This document shows positions 1 to 9,412 of a stretch of 64,000 nucleotides of DNA, one piece after another (position 1 is the first letter of the stretch; each line of letters opens with the position of its first letter). Made by a program: the position numbers and the translations under genes. Source of the stretch: Dehalococcoidia bacterium (GTDB lineage: Bacteria; Chloroflexota; Dehalococcoidia; Bin125); NCBI GenBank assembly GCA_022825855.1, contig JAJDWB010000009.1:186001-250000 (forward strand). Reading direction: 5' to 3'. The notes under the pieces are model-generated. The model was not told the origin of the DNA. It saw nothing but the letters and a program-made list of their open reading frames with translations, and searched no databases.

Positions 1-439
1 GGACCTTGATGTACTCCTCGGTGCGGCTCGGGCGCTGCTTGATATTGACGCCGAGCGCCTCGAACTCCTGCCATTGCCAACCGACGCCGATGCCCAGCCG
101 CAGCCGTCCGTTGGAGAGGACGTCGATCTCAGCCGCCTGTTTGGCAACCAGGATCGGCTCGCGCTGGGCAAGCACCAGCACATTGGGCTGCAGCGCGATC
201 TGGTTGGTGACCTCTGCCAGCCAGGCCATCAGTGTCATCACCTCGTGCTGATGCACATCGTCGGTGTAGGCGCCTGACTGCGGGCGATCGGGACGCGAGT
301 AGGCGTAGAGGATGTGGTCGGCCATGGTGATGTAGTCGCAGCCGAGCGCGTCGACGCCCTGCGCCCAATCTCGCAGTTGCGAGATGTCCCAGTGCCAGTG
401 CCAGGCGGGAATCTGGCAGCCGAACTCGTACTGCGGCAT
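1..439 (-). CDS. Luciferase-like monooxygenase (LLM family), 3' end cut by window edge
   Basis: The protein starts MPQYEFGCQIPAWHWHWD and runs off the left edge, so only about 146 N-terminal residues are seen. MADHILYA, then ALQPNVLVLAQREPILVAKQ and LRLGIGVGWQWQEFEALG, are typical of the TIM-barrel F420- or FMN-dependent luciferase-like monooxygenases, which oxidise small organic substrates in the cytoplasm. The ATG is preceded by an AAGGGGA ribosome site, which supports the start. The substrate cannot be told from the sequence. The choice of F420 over FMN is open, but the Ddn-like gene at 30500-30877 suggests the organism uses F420. Confidence 0.85.
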   Translation of the reverse strand, partial: MPQYEFGCQIPAWHWHWDISQLRDWAQGVDALGCDYITMADHILYAYSRPDRPQSGAYTDDVHQHEVMTLMAWLAEVTNQIALQPNVLVLAQREPILVAKQAAEIDVLSNGRLRLGIGVGWQWQEFEALGVNIKQRPSRTEEYIKV

Positions 440-529
440 GAGGCGTCCCCTTCGAATCACTCTGCGTTGACGGCGTGCGGTCAGGTGTATCCTAAGCGCA
501 TCCTCAAAGCACCTGGAGACCTGTGCGAT

Positions 530-769
530 ATGGCGTTGGACGAACGGCATGCCGGCGAAGAAGGCGTTCTGCGAAGCGATATCGCGGATGTGATCGACCG
601 CGCAGCTGCGATGGCGGTGTATGCGTTTGCCTCGGTCACCCAGGCCGGCCAGACCGAGGGTCTGCGCCTGCCGCCGCAGCTCGCCGAGCACCTCGCCGAG
701 GCAACCTACGTCGATGTCCTGCGCTACTCGCTGGACGAGTGCACCTGCCCCTGCCACCAGGAGCACTAG
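530..769 (+). CDS. Small cysteine-containing hypothetical protein
   Basis: The 79-residue protein begins MALDERHAGEEGVLRSDIAD. It ends in a compact Cys/His cluster, DECTCPCHQEH, which could bind a metal. The start at 530 is chosen because GGAG lies about 12 nt upstream and the longer upstream reading has no ribosome site. The gene diverges from the monooxygenase at its left. The helical middle (IDRAAAMAVYAFASVTQAGQ) and the tail are all that can be described. I do not recognise the family. Confidence 0.5.
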   Translation: MALDERHAGEEGVLRSDIADVIDRAAAMAVYAFASVTQAGQTEGLRLPPQLAEHLAEATYVDVLRYSLDECTCPCHQEH

Positions 770-896
770 CAGGCAGCTCAGTCACACGCGGGCGCAGGAC
801 TCCCCGGTAACGACACCGTCAATGAAGCAGGGCTACACTGCGAGTGACTGCGATCACGCAGATTGACCTACACGCGACCATACGAAGGAGCAATCG

Positions 897-1532
897 ATGA
901 CCACGGCGACCAAGGAATCGGTGGTAACCCCGGAACGGTTCAAGTCGGGGATGACCTGGAACCAGTACCTGGCCTTCATCAACTCTGAGGAGAACTTCGG
1001 ACGCCTGACGCCGGGCGGACAGCCGCGCGGCGACGCCAACGTCGAGCGCTTCATCCGCAACATGTCCGCCTGGCAGATCTCCGAAGATGGACGTGAGGCC
1101 CTGCAGTCGCTGCCCCGCCTGAAGATGCTCGTCCTGGGCGAGGACTGGTGCCCGGACGTCTACCGCGGCCTGCCGGTGCTGGCCGAGATCGCCGCGACCG
1201 CCGGCTGGGAACTGCGCATCTTCGCTCGCGACGAGAACAACGACATCATGGCCGAGTTCCTCAAGGACGGCCAGCACGAGTCGATCCCGACGGCGGTGCT
1301 CTACACCCTCGACCACGAGTACATCGGACACTGGATCGAGCGCCCCGCGGTGGCCAACGAGCACATGGCCAACATGCAGAAGCTGTTCAGCCGCAGAGAG
1401 GGCGAATCGGAAGACGAGATGCGCGCCCGCATCCGCCAGGGCTACCGGGACCTGCAGTCCTCCGACGAGTGGGCATCCTGGCGCGACGCCACCGTTGACG
1501 AAATCGTCGATCTGGTCCGCAGCAACTCGTAG
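897..1532 (+). CDS. Thioredoxin-family protein with a single active-site cysteine
   Basis: The 211-residue protein has a thioredoxin-like fold. A beta strand LKMLVLGEDWCPDVYRGLPV carries the WCxxx active-site turn, and ESIPTAVLY supplies the cis-Pro region. The turn reads W-C-P-D-V, so the resolving cysteine of CxxC is missing and a normal dithiol exchange is not possible. No signal peptide is seen, so it is cytoplasmic. A GAAGGAG site precedes the ATG. It resembles the short bacterial Thioredoxin_9-type proteins found beside redox genes. The exact role is unknown; a monothiol oxidoreductase or a binding protein are both possible. Confidence 0.75.
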   Translation: MTTATKESVVTPERFKSGMTWNQYLAFINSEENFGRLTPGGQPRGDANVERFIRNMSAWQISEDGREALQSLPRLKMLVLGEDWCPDVYRGLPVLAEIAATAGWELRIFARDENNDIMAEFLKDGQHESIPTAVLYTLDHEYIGHWIERPAVANEHMANMQKLFSRREGESEDEMRARIRQGYRDLQSSDEWASWRDATVDEIVDLVRSNS

Positions 1533-1539
1533 GGGCCGC

Positions 1540-2190
1540 TCACCCGCCGAACGGACTGTCCTCGGGTTCGTCCGGCTCGTCGTCGATCATCATGGGCGGG
1601 TCTTGCTCCAGTGATCGCATTGCCCGCCAGGTGATGAACCAGCGCTGCAGCGCGGTCAGGTTGGTCAGCACGGCGAGCAGCCAGAGGATCGGGATGAGCT
1701 GACCCGAGAGCAGGCCGATGGCCATGATGAGCACGCGCTCCAGCCGCGTGCCCAGGCCGGTGCGAATGCTGACCCCGAACTCGCCAGCCTTCGATCGCGT
1801 GTAGCTGACCATCATGCTGCCGAACAGCGAGACGCCGATCAGCACCATCGCCGTGCGGTCGTAACGCTCGACGTCGCTGTACCAGATCAACAAGGCGAAG
1901 AGCAGGGCAAAATCGGCCAGCCGATCGGAGACGGCGTCGAAGACGGCGCCCCAGTCGGTCGCCCGATCCGTCGCGCGAGCGACGGCCCCGTCTAGCATGT
2001 CGAACGCGGCAGCCGCAAGCATCACGATCCCTGCTTGCCAGAACATGCCGTAGGCGGCCAGCGCGGCTGCCCCGCCCATGCCCAGCAGGCCGATAATCGT
2101 CAGCGCGTTCGGCGTCAGACCCGTGCGCGCGACGGTCTGTCCGACTCGCTCGGACAAGCCCTGAGATATCGAGTGAGGAAGAAGAGACAC
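1540..2190 (-). CDS. CDP-alcohol phosphatidyltransferase, probable phosphatidylinositol-phosphate synthase
   Basis: This is a membrane enzyme that joins CDP-diacylglycerol to an alcohol. The full CDP-alcohol motif D-x2-D-G-x2-A-R-x8-G-x3-D-x3-D is present, with D64, D67, G68, A71, R72, G81, D85 and D89, and several hydrophobic spans follow. The 216-residue length matches PgsA-type PIP synthases. Its neighbours (PimA-like glycosyltransferase, PatA-like acyltransferases, inositol-3-phosphate synthase) make inositol 1-phosphate the likely acceptor, as in mycobacterial pgsA1-patA-pimA. Glycerol phosphate cannot be excluded. The C-terminal acidic tail DDEPDEPEDSP is not part of the catalytic fold. 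Confidence 0.85.
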   Translation of the reverse strand: MSLLPHSISQGLSERVGQTVARTGLTPNALTIIGLLGMGGAAALAAYGMFWQAGIVMLAAAAFDMLDGAVARATDRATDWGAVFDAVSDRLADFALLFALLIWYSDVERYDRTAMVLIGVSLFGSMMVSYTRSKAGEFGVSIRTGLGTRLERVLIMAIGLLSGQLIPILWLLAVLTNLTALQRWFITWRAMRSLEQDPPMMIDDEPDEPEDSPFGG

Positions 2191-2269
2191 GAGGTGCTCT
2201 GGAGGAACCCGACCGCCTGGATTTCACTCTACACAGAGGACCGGCGCTACGGCTCGCGGCGTATGCCGA

Positions 2270-3166
2270 TTAGTCGTAAAACAGTCGCTTGCCGATGAAG
2301 AACAAGAGGATCAGTACGGGGATCGCGGCCGCAATCATGACTACGTGATTGAGATTCAACGTCTCATAGAAGGGCCGGTCCTGCGCCTCGATGTAGGGCC
2401 AGAGCAACAGCAGGGCGCGCTCCGCGTTGTCGGTGAACTCGTCGATGAATCGCTCTTGCGGAATGTCGTAGACCTGTTCCAGCGCGTCATAGAACGGCAC
2501 ACCGTCGCTGGTCACGCGGAACAGCTCGGCCAACGATTCCGGCCCCCAGTCCTGGATCATCCAGGCCAGCATGCCGCCAGCCTGTCCGAAGTACTTGGCC
2601 TGGAACTGCCAGGTGCTGGGAATCGACTCGAGTTGCTCGAAGCTGTAGTAGTCCTCGTGGTCAAAGAGCACCACCGATCCGGCGCGTCTCAGGTAGAAGC
2701 CGGGCAGCGGTCCCTGCGACCAGAAGCCCAGCGCCGAGCGCAGCCACAGCGGCACCTGGTCTCCATGCGGCGCCGCGGCTGCGTCGATCAGGGCGTTGGT
2801 CACCGTACTGCGGACGCTGCCCGACGCATTGCGCGTCACGTGCAGCACGATCCAGTCTTCCTCGATTCCCGATGGATACGCGGTCGCATCGCTCGGATCG
2901 CTGCCCTGCGGCCAGACGATCAGGGCCAATCGCTGATCGACGGACGCATCGAGCAAATCGCTGACCAGGTCGTACGCGCCCTGTCCGTGATCGGCCAGAT
3001 CGTCGGCGCGAATCTCGCCTTGCGTGTGCCAGAGAGTCAGGTCGCTGCGCTCCGACATGACCCAGTCAAGACGCTCGGTCTGCCCACGCGCCGTCGGCGT
3101 GAGCACGGCAGCCAGAGTTGTCAGGGCAATCAGCGCAGCAAGCGCAAGTGGTCGAGCAGCAATCAC
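2270..3166 (-). CDS. Membrane-anchored peptidase-MA-like protein lacking the catalytic HExxH
   Basis: It has an N-terminal signal/anchor (ALAALIALTTLAAVL) and a C-terminal transmembrane helix (VVMIAAAIPVLILLFFIG), so most of its 298 residues should lie outside the cytoplasm. The layout resembles the peptidase MA family. The position of the helix that should carry HExxH reads VTNALIDAAAAP, and the downstream WLDEGMA motif appears as LWLRSALGFW, so the zinc site is gone. The start is GTG, 9 nt after the stop of the upstream glycosyltransferase gene. An active relative lies at 12565-14064. A binding or scaffold role at the envelope is plausible but unproven. Confidence 0.6.
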   Translation of the reverse strand: MIAARPLALAALIALTTLAAVLTPTARGQTERLDWVMSERSDLTLWHTQGEIRADDLADHGQGAYDLVSDLLDASVDQRLALIVWPQGSDPSDATAYPSGIEEDWIVLHVTRNASGSVRSTVTNALIDAAAAPHGDQVPLWLRSALGFWSQGPLPGFYLRRAGSVVLFDHEDYYSFEQLESIPSTWQFQAKYFGQAGGMLAWMIQDWGPESLAELFRVTSDGVPFYDALEQVYDIPQERFIDEFTDNAERALLLLWPYIEAQDRPFYETLNLNHVVMIAAAIPVLILLFFIGKRLFYD

Positions 3167-3175
3167 GGAAGCAGG

Positions 3176-4216
3176 TTAGGGCCGAATCAGGGTGAGATAC
3201 AGTTCCAGGTGCTCGGCGGCGATCGCCGCAGCGTCGAATCGCTGCGCCGCCGCCCGTCCCCGTTCGCCTAGCTCGCGGCGCAGCACAGCACTGCGCCAGA
3301 GCTCGGCGATGCGCTCTGCCAAGGCCTGCGCGTCGCCGGGTGGGACCAGCAGAGCTGCGTCGCCGTCGTTCGCAGCGATCCGGTAGCCGGGAATGTCCGA
3401 GGCAATGATCGGCAGTCCGGCGGCCATCGCTTCGACCAGCACCAGGCCCAGTGCCTCGCCCCCGGTGGCGGGAAACACGGCGCACGCGGCCGACTGCATC
3501 AGCTCAGGAATCCGTTCATGGGGCACGGCTCCGAGAAAGGTCGTCTTCGAGTCGGCCATTCGACGAGTCGGTTCGCGGGTCGGTCCCGCGACGACGAGCC
3601 GAGCGTTGTCCATGTGCCTCACTGCCTCGATCAGTGTGGCCAGGCCCTTGCGCGGCTCGTCGCGGCCGACAAAGAGAATCGTGTTCAACTCAGAGTTTGG
3701 TTGGACTTCGCGGAAGGGCGCCAGGTCGAGGCAGGGAGCGATGATTGAGGGAGACTCAGGCAGCGCCGCCTCGGCCATCTCGCGGGAGACCCGGCTGGCG
3801 CAGACCACGGCGTCGGCCTGCTCCAGCAGAAGCCGCGATATCGGCCGCGTCCAGTGATAGAAGCGCCTCGCGGTCGACTCGGCGGAGTGCAGCGTCACGA
3901 CAGTCGGCGCCGAGTCGGGATGCAGCAGCGACAGTGGGCCGAGCAATGGCAGCAGCGGTTCCTGGATATGGAGAATCTCGTGCGGCTTGCGCAGGAATCC
4001 GCGCAGACGCCACAGGTCCCGGGGATGCCAGCTCAGGTCGGCGCGGGTTCCCCCGAGCCGGACCCGTAACGGCTGTACCGGGGCGAAGACCTGCGAGTCA
4101 TGACCCAACCGGCCCAGCGCCGCCGAGAGCGCCAGCGTGTGAGTCTGAACCCCGCCGGGTTCTCGGAGGTTGTAGGGCAAGACGTGAGCGATACGCACGT
4201 GATGGAGTGTATGCAT
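3176..4216 (-). CDS. GT4-family glycosyltransferase, PimA-like
   Basis: This GT-B fold glycosyltransferase has the N-terminal segment RIAHVLPYNLREPGGVQTHT, a Rossmann strand TILFVGRDEPRKGLATLIEA and the GT4 donor-site motif GGEALGLVLVEAMAAGLP with the paired glutamates. In mycobacteria PimA adds mannose from GDP-mannose to phosphatidylinositol on the inner face of the membrane. The neighbouring lipid genes suggest the same here, but GT4 enzymes differ widely in substrate. The start is taken at the ATG at 4216, 24 nt after the PHP gene ends. The GTG at 4198 is an equally good start by homology. The length is about 346 residues, normal for the family. Confidence 0.8.
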   Translation of the reverse strand: MHTLHHVRIAHVLPYNLREPGGVQTHTLALSAALGRLGHDSQVFAPVQPLRVRLGGTRADLSWHPRDLWRLRGFLRKPHEILHIQEPLLPLLGPLSLLHPDSAPTVVTLHSAESTARRFYHWTRPISRLLLEQADAVVCASRVSREMAEAALPESPSIIAPCLDLAPFREVQPNSELNTILFVGRDEPRKGLATLIEAVRHMDNARLVVAGPTREPTRRMADSKTTFLGAVPHERIPELMQSAACAVFPATGGEALGLVLVEAMAAGLPIIASDIPGYRIAANDGDAALLVPPGDAQALAERIAELWRSAVLRRELGERGRAAAQRFDAAAIAAEHLELYLTLIRP

Positions 4217-4239
4217 CGCCGGCGCGGGACGGCGTGTTG

Positions 4240-4992
4240 TCAGCGGCGGCGACGCAGGATGGCTCTGGGAGTGGCGCTGATACCTCTCCACTGTTGTCGG
4301 AGCAGGCGGCTGAGGCCGATCTCGCTCAAGCGTGGATAGTCGCCCAGTTCGCCGCTGGTGGCGCCGGCGACGAGCGCGGCGCGCAGCGCGTCCTGGCCTT
4401 CTCCGGAGAATGTGGTCACCGCTGAGCCGACCTGCTCGTGGAAGTGAGCGTCCGAGCCTCCGGTGGCCGGCAGGTTCCAATGCCGGTTGGCCTCGATCAC
4501 GCGGCCCCGACGCCAGCGGGCCGACGGAATGGGATTGGCGGTCTCGATGCCGAGGATCGGCGGCTCGGCCCCGCTGCGCTCGGGAGCGAGGTCGCGCAGG
4601 AGCCGATTGACGTCGCCGACGCTCAGCGCGGGAGGCATCACGGCGGCGGGATGGGCGACGATGGCGATGCCTCCCTGTTTCCAGATCGCCTCGATCGTCG
4701 CCGCGGCGCTGCGAAACAAGGGGATCGGCTCGTCGATCCAGAGGGCCAGAATGTGACCGTTGCGGCTGGTCACCTCACTGCCGACGATTACCTCGACCGC
4801 GTGATTGGCCCGCGCCGCAGCCTCGCGGGCCAGATGTGCGCCGCGCGTCTGGTCGTGATCCGTGATCGCCACTATGTCGACGCCGCGACGCCGCGCCGCA
4901 TTGAGGATCGTCAGCGCGTCGTCCATCCCGTCCGATTCCGCGGTATGGACCTGCAGGTCCGCGCGGCCAAGTGGGATGTCCGGTTCGGTCAT
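4240..4992 (-). CDS. PHP-domain metal-dependent phosphoesterase
   Basis: The 250-residue protein has the PHP metal-site motifs in order: DLQVHTAESDG near residues 12-22, ITDHD, GSEVT, a lone AHP, and GGSDAH near the C-terminal third. PHP enzymes of this size hydrolyse small phosphate esters or 3',5'-nucleotide phosphates in the cytoplasm with two or three metal ions. It overlaps the acyltransferase upstream by 4 nt and is followed by the glycosyltransferase gene, so it is in one operon with the lipid genes. A phosphatase step in lipid-precursor turnover is an inference only. Confidence 0.8.
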   Translation of the reverse strand: MTEPDIPLGRADLQVHTAESDGMDDALTILNAARRRGVDIVAITDHDQTRGAHLAREAAARANHAVEVIVGSEVTSRNGHILALWIDEPIPLFRSAAATIEAIWKQGGIAIVAHPAAVMPPALSVGDVNRLLRDLAPERSGAEPPILGIETANPIPSARWRRGRVIEANRHWNLPATGGSDAHFHEQVGSAVTTFSGEGQDALRAALVAGATSGELGDYPRLSEIGLSRLLRQQWRGISATPRAILRRRR

Positions 4993-5921
4993 GCGGACGC
5001 CTCGGCAGTGTGCTCGCGAGGATGTGGATCGTCCCAGGGCGTGTCGCGGCAGGGCGCCCAGGGCGACTCGGCGACCCGCCAGAGGTGGGCGTGCTCGGCG
5101 ATGATCGGCTCAAACAGCCGCGCGACGTTGGCGATGTTGGTGCGCGTGTCAAGCGCGCGGTTGCCCTTGAGCAGCAGCTCCAGGGGCGGCAGGAAGGTGA
5201 CGTCGAACTGGAGCCGATCCGGACCATGCCTGCGAACCACGTACAGCGGCAGCAGGTCGGCCTCAGCGCGGATCGCGAGGTCGACCGCACCCACGGGGAA
5301 GCGGGCCTGCCGTCCGAAGAAGGGGACGCACGCGCCGCCGCCCTGCCGGTCCCTATCCCAGAGAATGCAAACGACCCCTCCGGCGCGCAACGTACGCAGG
5401 GCGGAGGCGACTCCGATCTGGGTCGCCGTCAGGAACTCGATGCCGACGGCCGCTCGTGCGGCGTTGACGGCTTCCAGATGTTGGGGATCGTCGAGCCGTT
5501 CGACCAGCGCGACGGCCGGGATGTCGAGCGCCGCGAGCGCCTTGACCGCGACCTCGGGATTGGAGATATGCGCCGTCGTCAACACGACGCCGCGGCCGGA
5601 ACGATGGGCGTCAAGCAGGTGATCAAGTCCGGTGACATGCAGGTGCCGGTCGAGCACCACCTGCGGCGAGAGTGACGGCAGTATGGCCAGGTCCACGTAG
5701 TAGCGCGCGGTCTCGGCAATGACCTCGGCGGTCGCCCGGTTGAGTTGACGGGCGGAATCGTCGGGCCGTATCCGCTGGAGGTTGTTGCGAATGCGAATTC
5801 GCCGGCGCTCCAGCAACGGCAACGCCATTGAGGCCGCCGTTTCGGCAATGGCATACAGCGTCCGGCGCGGGAGAAGTCTGGCCAGCCAGGCCAGGACTGA
5901 GAGCGCGATCGTGGTCGGCAT
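4989..5921 (-). CDS. LpxL/PatA-family lipid acyltransferase (first of two)
   Basis: The 310-residue protein has the lysophospholipid/lipid A acyltransferase signature TTAHISNPE, in which H118-x4-E123 is the catalytic pair, preceded by an N-terminal hydrophobic helix and a basic stretch (ERRRIRIRNNLQRIRP). The acidic partner is Glu rather than the more usual Asp. In mycobacteria PatA of this family acylates the mannose of PIM. It overlaps the PHP gene by 4 nt and follows a second acyltransferase by 12 nt, so the two are probably coexpressed. Which acceptor each uses cannot be told. Confidence 0.8.
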   Translation of the reverse strand: MPTTIALSVLAWLARLLPRRTLYAIAETAASMALPLLERRRIRIRNNLQRIRPDDSARQLNRATAEVIAETARYYVDLAILPSLSPQVVLDRHLHVTGLDHLLDAHRSGRGVVLTTAHISNPEVAVKALAALDIPAVALVERLDDPQHLEAVNAARAAVGIEFLTATQIGVASALRTLRAGGVVCILWDRDRQGGGACVPFFGRQARFPVGAVDLAIRAEADLLPLYVVRRHGPDRLQFDVTFLPPLELLLKGNRALDTRTNIANVARLFEPIIAEHAHLWRVAESPWAPCRDTPWDDPHPREHTAEASA

Positions 5922-5933
5922 GTCCGCATGTTC

Positions 5934-6785
5934 TCACGAACGGAACAACTCGCGGAACTGATACCACTGATCGGGGCCTGATCTGAGCGCGGGCTCGAAG
6001 GCCGGGAGGAGTGGGTCGCCGGGCGTGTAGTCCAGGTCGATGTGGGGTTGGAAGCGGAACTCATGGCCCTGTCGCGTGGCGGTCAGAGGAATCAGTTTGG
6101 CGCCGGTGCGCTGGGCGATGCGGTGTAGCTCGTCTGGTAACTCGATCGGGCGGCCAAAGACCTGGTCGGAGCGCGTCCGTTCCGCCGGTCGAGGCGGACG
6201 ATCGAAGAGGATGGCAGCAGTGCCCTTGGCTTGCAGATGCTCGACGATGTGTCGCAGCCCGGCGCGCCCGCCGGCGGGAGTCATGCCGAGCCGCGCTCGT
6301 TGCTCCTGAATGGCCCGATCAAGCGCCGGATGACCGAGGTCGTCGATCAGGACCATCGACGGACCAATCCGGTGTCTGAACGCGCCGCCGAGGATGTCCC
6401 AGTTCCCAAAGTGGATCACCGCGAAGAGAATCGGGCGGCGCTCGTACCACTCCTCGAGCTGCCGCCAGTGGTCGGCCCAGACCGGATCGTCGCCTGCGAC
6501 GGCGTCGAAGCAATCGGACGGCGCGAGCTCGTCAAGCCTGACGGCGTCCACGAGGTACTCGCCGTAGCGCCGGAACTGGGCGCACGCGAGACTGTGAGCG
6601 TCGCCGCTCCACTCGACGTGGGGCACCAGGAACTCGGCGTTGGCCCGGGCGGCGTTGCGTCCACGCGGCCAGCCCAGATAGACGGCGTCCATCAGACGGC
6701 GGGCGGCGGCGTAGGCCAGGGGACGCGGCAGCGTCCGGGCCGCGCGTCCGAGCGTGTGGTAGCCAAGCGCCAACGGATGGATCAC
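5934..6785 (-). CDS. LpxL/PatA-family lipid acyltransferase (second)
   Basis: This is a 283-residue member of the same acyltransferase family as its downstream neighbour but clearly divergent in sequence. The catalytic motif is FAVIHFGNWD, with H125-x4-D130 in the classical form. The start is GTG at 6785. It is the first gene of a minus-strand run 6785-1540 (acyltransferases, PHP, glycosyltransferase, peptidase-like, phosphatidyltransferase) with small gaps or overlaps. Two different acyltransferases in one run suggest two acylation steps on the same glycolipid, which is an inference. Confidence 0.8.
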   Translation of the reverse strand: MIHPLALGYHTLGRAARTLPRPLAYAAARRLMDAVYLGWPRGRNAARANAEFLVPHVEWSGDAHSLACAQFRRYGEYLVDAVRLDELAPSDCFDAVAGDDPVWADHWRQLEEWYERRPILFAVIHFGNWDILGGAFRHRIGPSMVLIDDLGHPALDRAIQEQRARLGMTPAGGRAGLRHIVEHLQAKGTAAILFDRPPRPAERTRSDQVFGRPIELPDELHRIAQRTGAKLIPLTATRQGHEFRFQPHIDLDYTPGDPLLPAFEPALRSGPDQWYQFRELFRS

Positions 6786-6856
6786 GGTGTTCGCCAGCCC
6801 GGAGGACCACCTGGTCGCCGGCGTCGGCTCCCCCCCAAAGGGAGCGCCTGGTCAGG

Positions 6857-7978
<1,122 letters not shown>

Positions 7979-8174
7979 GTGGGGATCCTTCCGCGGAGAC
8001 TGCGGTCTCGCATGACTTGCCGAAGTGGATCGGGATCTCGCACCATGGCGACCGCGTCGTCCACCTGCGAGTATTGCAATGTACCAGCAAGGGTGGCGAG
8101 TCGCTGTTGCCATCTACATAGCGCGGCGCGGTCGACCCGACCGCAAGGGAGCCGAGGCAGGGTAGTCTGGCTCC

Positions 8175-8984
8175 ATGCCCGATCCTCGTGAGTTGGTGGC
8201 CGAGATGTATCTCCAGTTCGCGGAGGAGCTGGCGGATGCGTCCGGCGATGCAATCCGGCCCTGGTTTCGCAAGCATCCCGAGGTCGAGCGCAAGAGCGAC
8301 GGCACGCCCGTGACCCGGGCCGATCGCGCGGCTGAAGGCGCGATCCGCGAGCGCATCGCCGATCGTTACCCCGGTCACGGCGTGATCGGCGAGGAATACG
8401 GGTCCGAGCGTACCGATGCGGAGTGGGTTTGGGTCATCGATCCGATCGACGGGACCGGAGCATTCGTCTCGGGATTGCCGACGTTCGGCACCCTGATCGC
8501 GCTGTTGCAGGACGGTCGGCCGCTGCTCGGCGTACTTGACCAACCAATATTGCGGGAGCGCTGGTCCGGTGTGGACTATCCCCAGGTCGTCATGCGAACT
8601 ACACACAACTCACACGTTATCCACACTTCGTCAACGGTCCAGCTCGAAAGCTGCATTGGGTTCGCAACCACGCCGGAGATGTTCGACGAGGCGGAAACCG
8701 CGGCCTGGGCGCGTCTGTCCAGTTCACTGGAACGGGTGCGCTACGGCGCCGACTGCTACGCCTACGGCCTGTTGGCCTCGGGCTATGTGGATATCGTGTG
8801 CGAGGCCTCGCTCAAGAGCTGGGACTACCTCGCCCTCGCGCCGGTGGTGCGCGGCGCGGGCGGTCAGATGACCGACTGGGAGGGCGACCCGCTGACACTT
8901 GAATCAGGCTCCCGCGTGCTCGCCGCCGCGACCGCGCAGGCGCACCGGGCCGCAATTGTTTGCCTCGGGCAAACAAGCAGGTAA
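8175..8984 (+). CDS. Inositol monophosphatase-family phosphatase
   Basis: The 269-residue protein has the three metal-site motifs of the family: GEEYGSE at residues 72-78, DPIDGTGAF at 89-97, and SWDYLAL in the C-terminal part. It should remove phosphate from inositol monophosphates using Mg2+. HisN-type histidinol phosphatases share this fold, so that activity cannot be excluded. Divergence from the inositol-3-phosphate synthase gene across a gap of about 200 bp supports the inositol assignment. No signal peptide is seen. Confidence 0.8.
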   Translation: MPDPRELVAEMYLQFAEELADASGDAIRPWFRKHPEVERKSDGTPVTRADRAAEGAIRERIADRYPGHGVIGEEYGSERTDAEWVWVIDPIDGTGAFVSGLPTFGTLIALLQDGRPLLGVLDQPILRERWSGVDYPQVVMRTTHNSHVIHTSSTVQLESCIGFATTPEMFDEAETAAWARLSSSLERVRYGADCYAYGLLASGYVDIVCEASLKSWDYLALAPVVRGAGGQMTDWEGDPLTLESGSRVLAAATAQAHRAAIVCLGQTSR

Positions 8985-9090
8985 CAGTGCGCACGGCGGC
9001 ACCATGGTGAGCGCATCAATCTGTGGAAACGCGGTGAAGTGCGTGGACAGGCAGTGGATCAATTCGGCAGAACCGCGCGGCGACAAGTGG

Positions 9091-9312
9091 CTAGCCGGCG
9101 GCGTCGGCGTGGGCCTTGACCTTGCGCAATACCGGCAGCCCGGTGCGCGGATTCTCGACGACTTCGTAGCCTTCGGGAATCTCGTCGATCGCCCCGGGCT
9201 TCTCCGACTTGGCGAAGAAGTAGATGCGCTGCGCGTGGTGATTGCGCAGCTCGATGTCCCGCGCGTGAAGGAAGTAGGTCTCCTGGCGTTGGTTGGTCGT
9301 GGAGTAGGCCAT
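9091..9312 (-). CDS. Small conserved hypothetical protein (73 aa)
   Basis: The protein reads as one small domain with QETYFLHARDIELRN, QRIYFFAK, a central AIDEIPEGYEVVENPRTGLP and a basic LRKVKAH end. I have seen this pattern as an uncharacterised small protein in Chloroflexota and Actinobacteria, but no function is known to me. It has no cysteine, signal peptide or membrane helix. It points away from the lipoprotein gene to the right, so it probably has its own promoter within 9313-9412. Confidence 0.6.
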   Translation of the reverse strand: MAYSTTNQRQETYFLHARDIELRNHHAQRIYFFAKSEKPGAIDEIPEGYEVVENPRTGLPVLRKVKAHADAAG

Positions 9313-9412
9313 GGCTCGCGGCCTCCAAACTATTGATCAGCCGCCTATGCAGTTGCATGGTATATTCAAGCGCTTTTCTCAGCGATTGTCAATTGTGCTC
9401 CTCTTGCCCCTT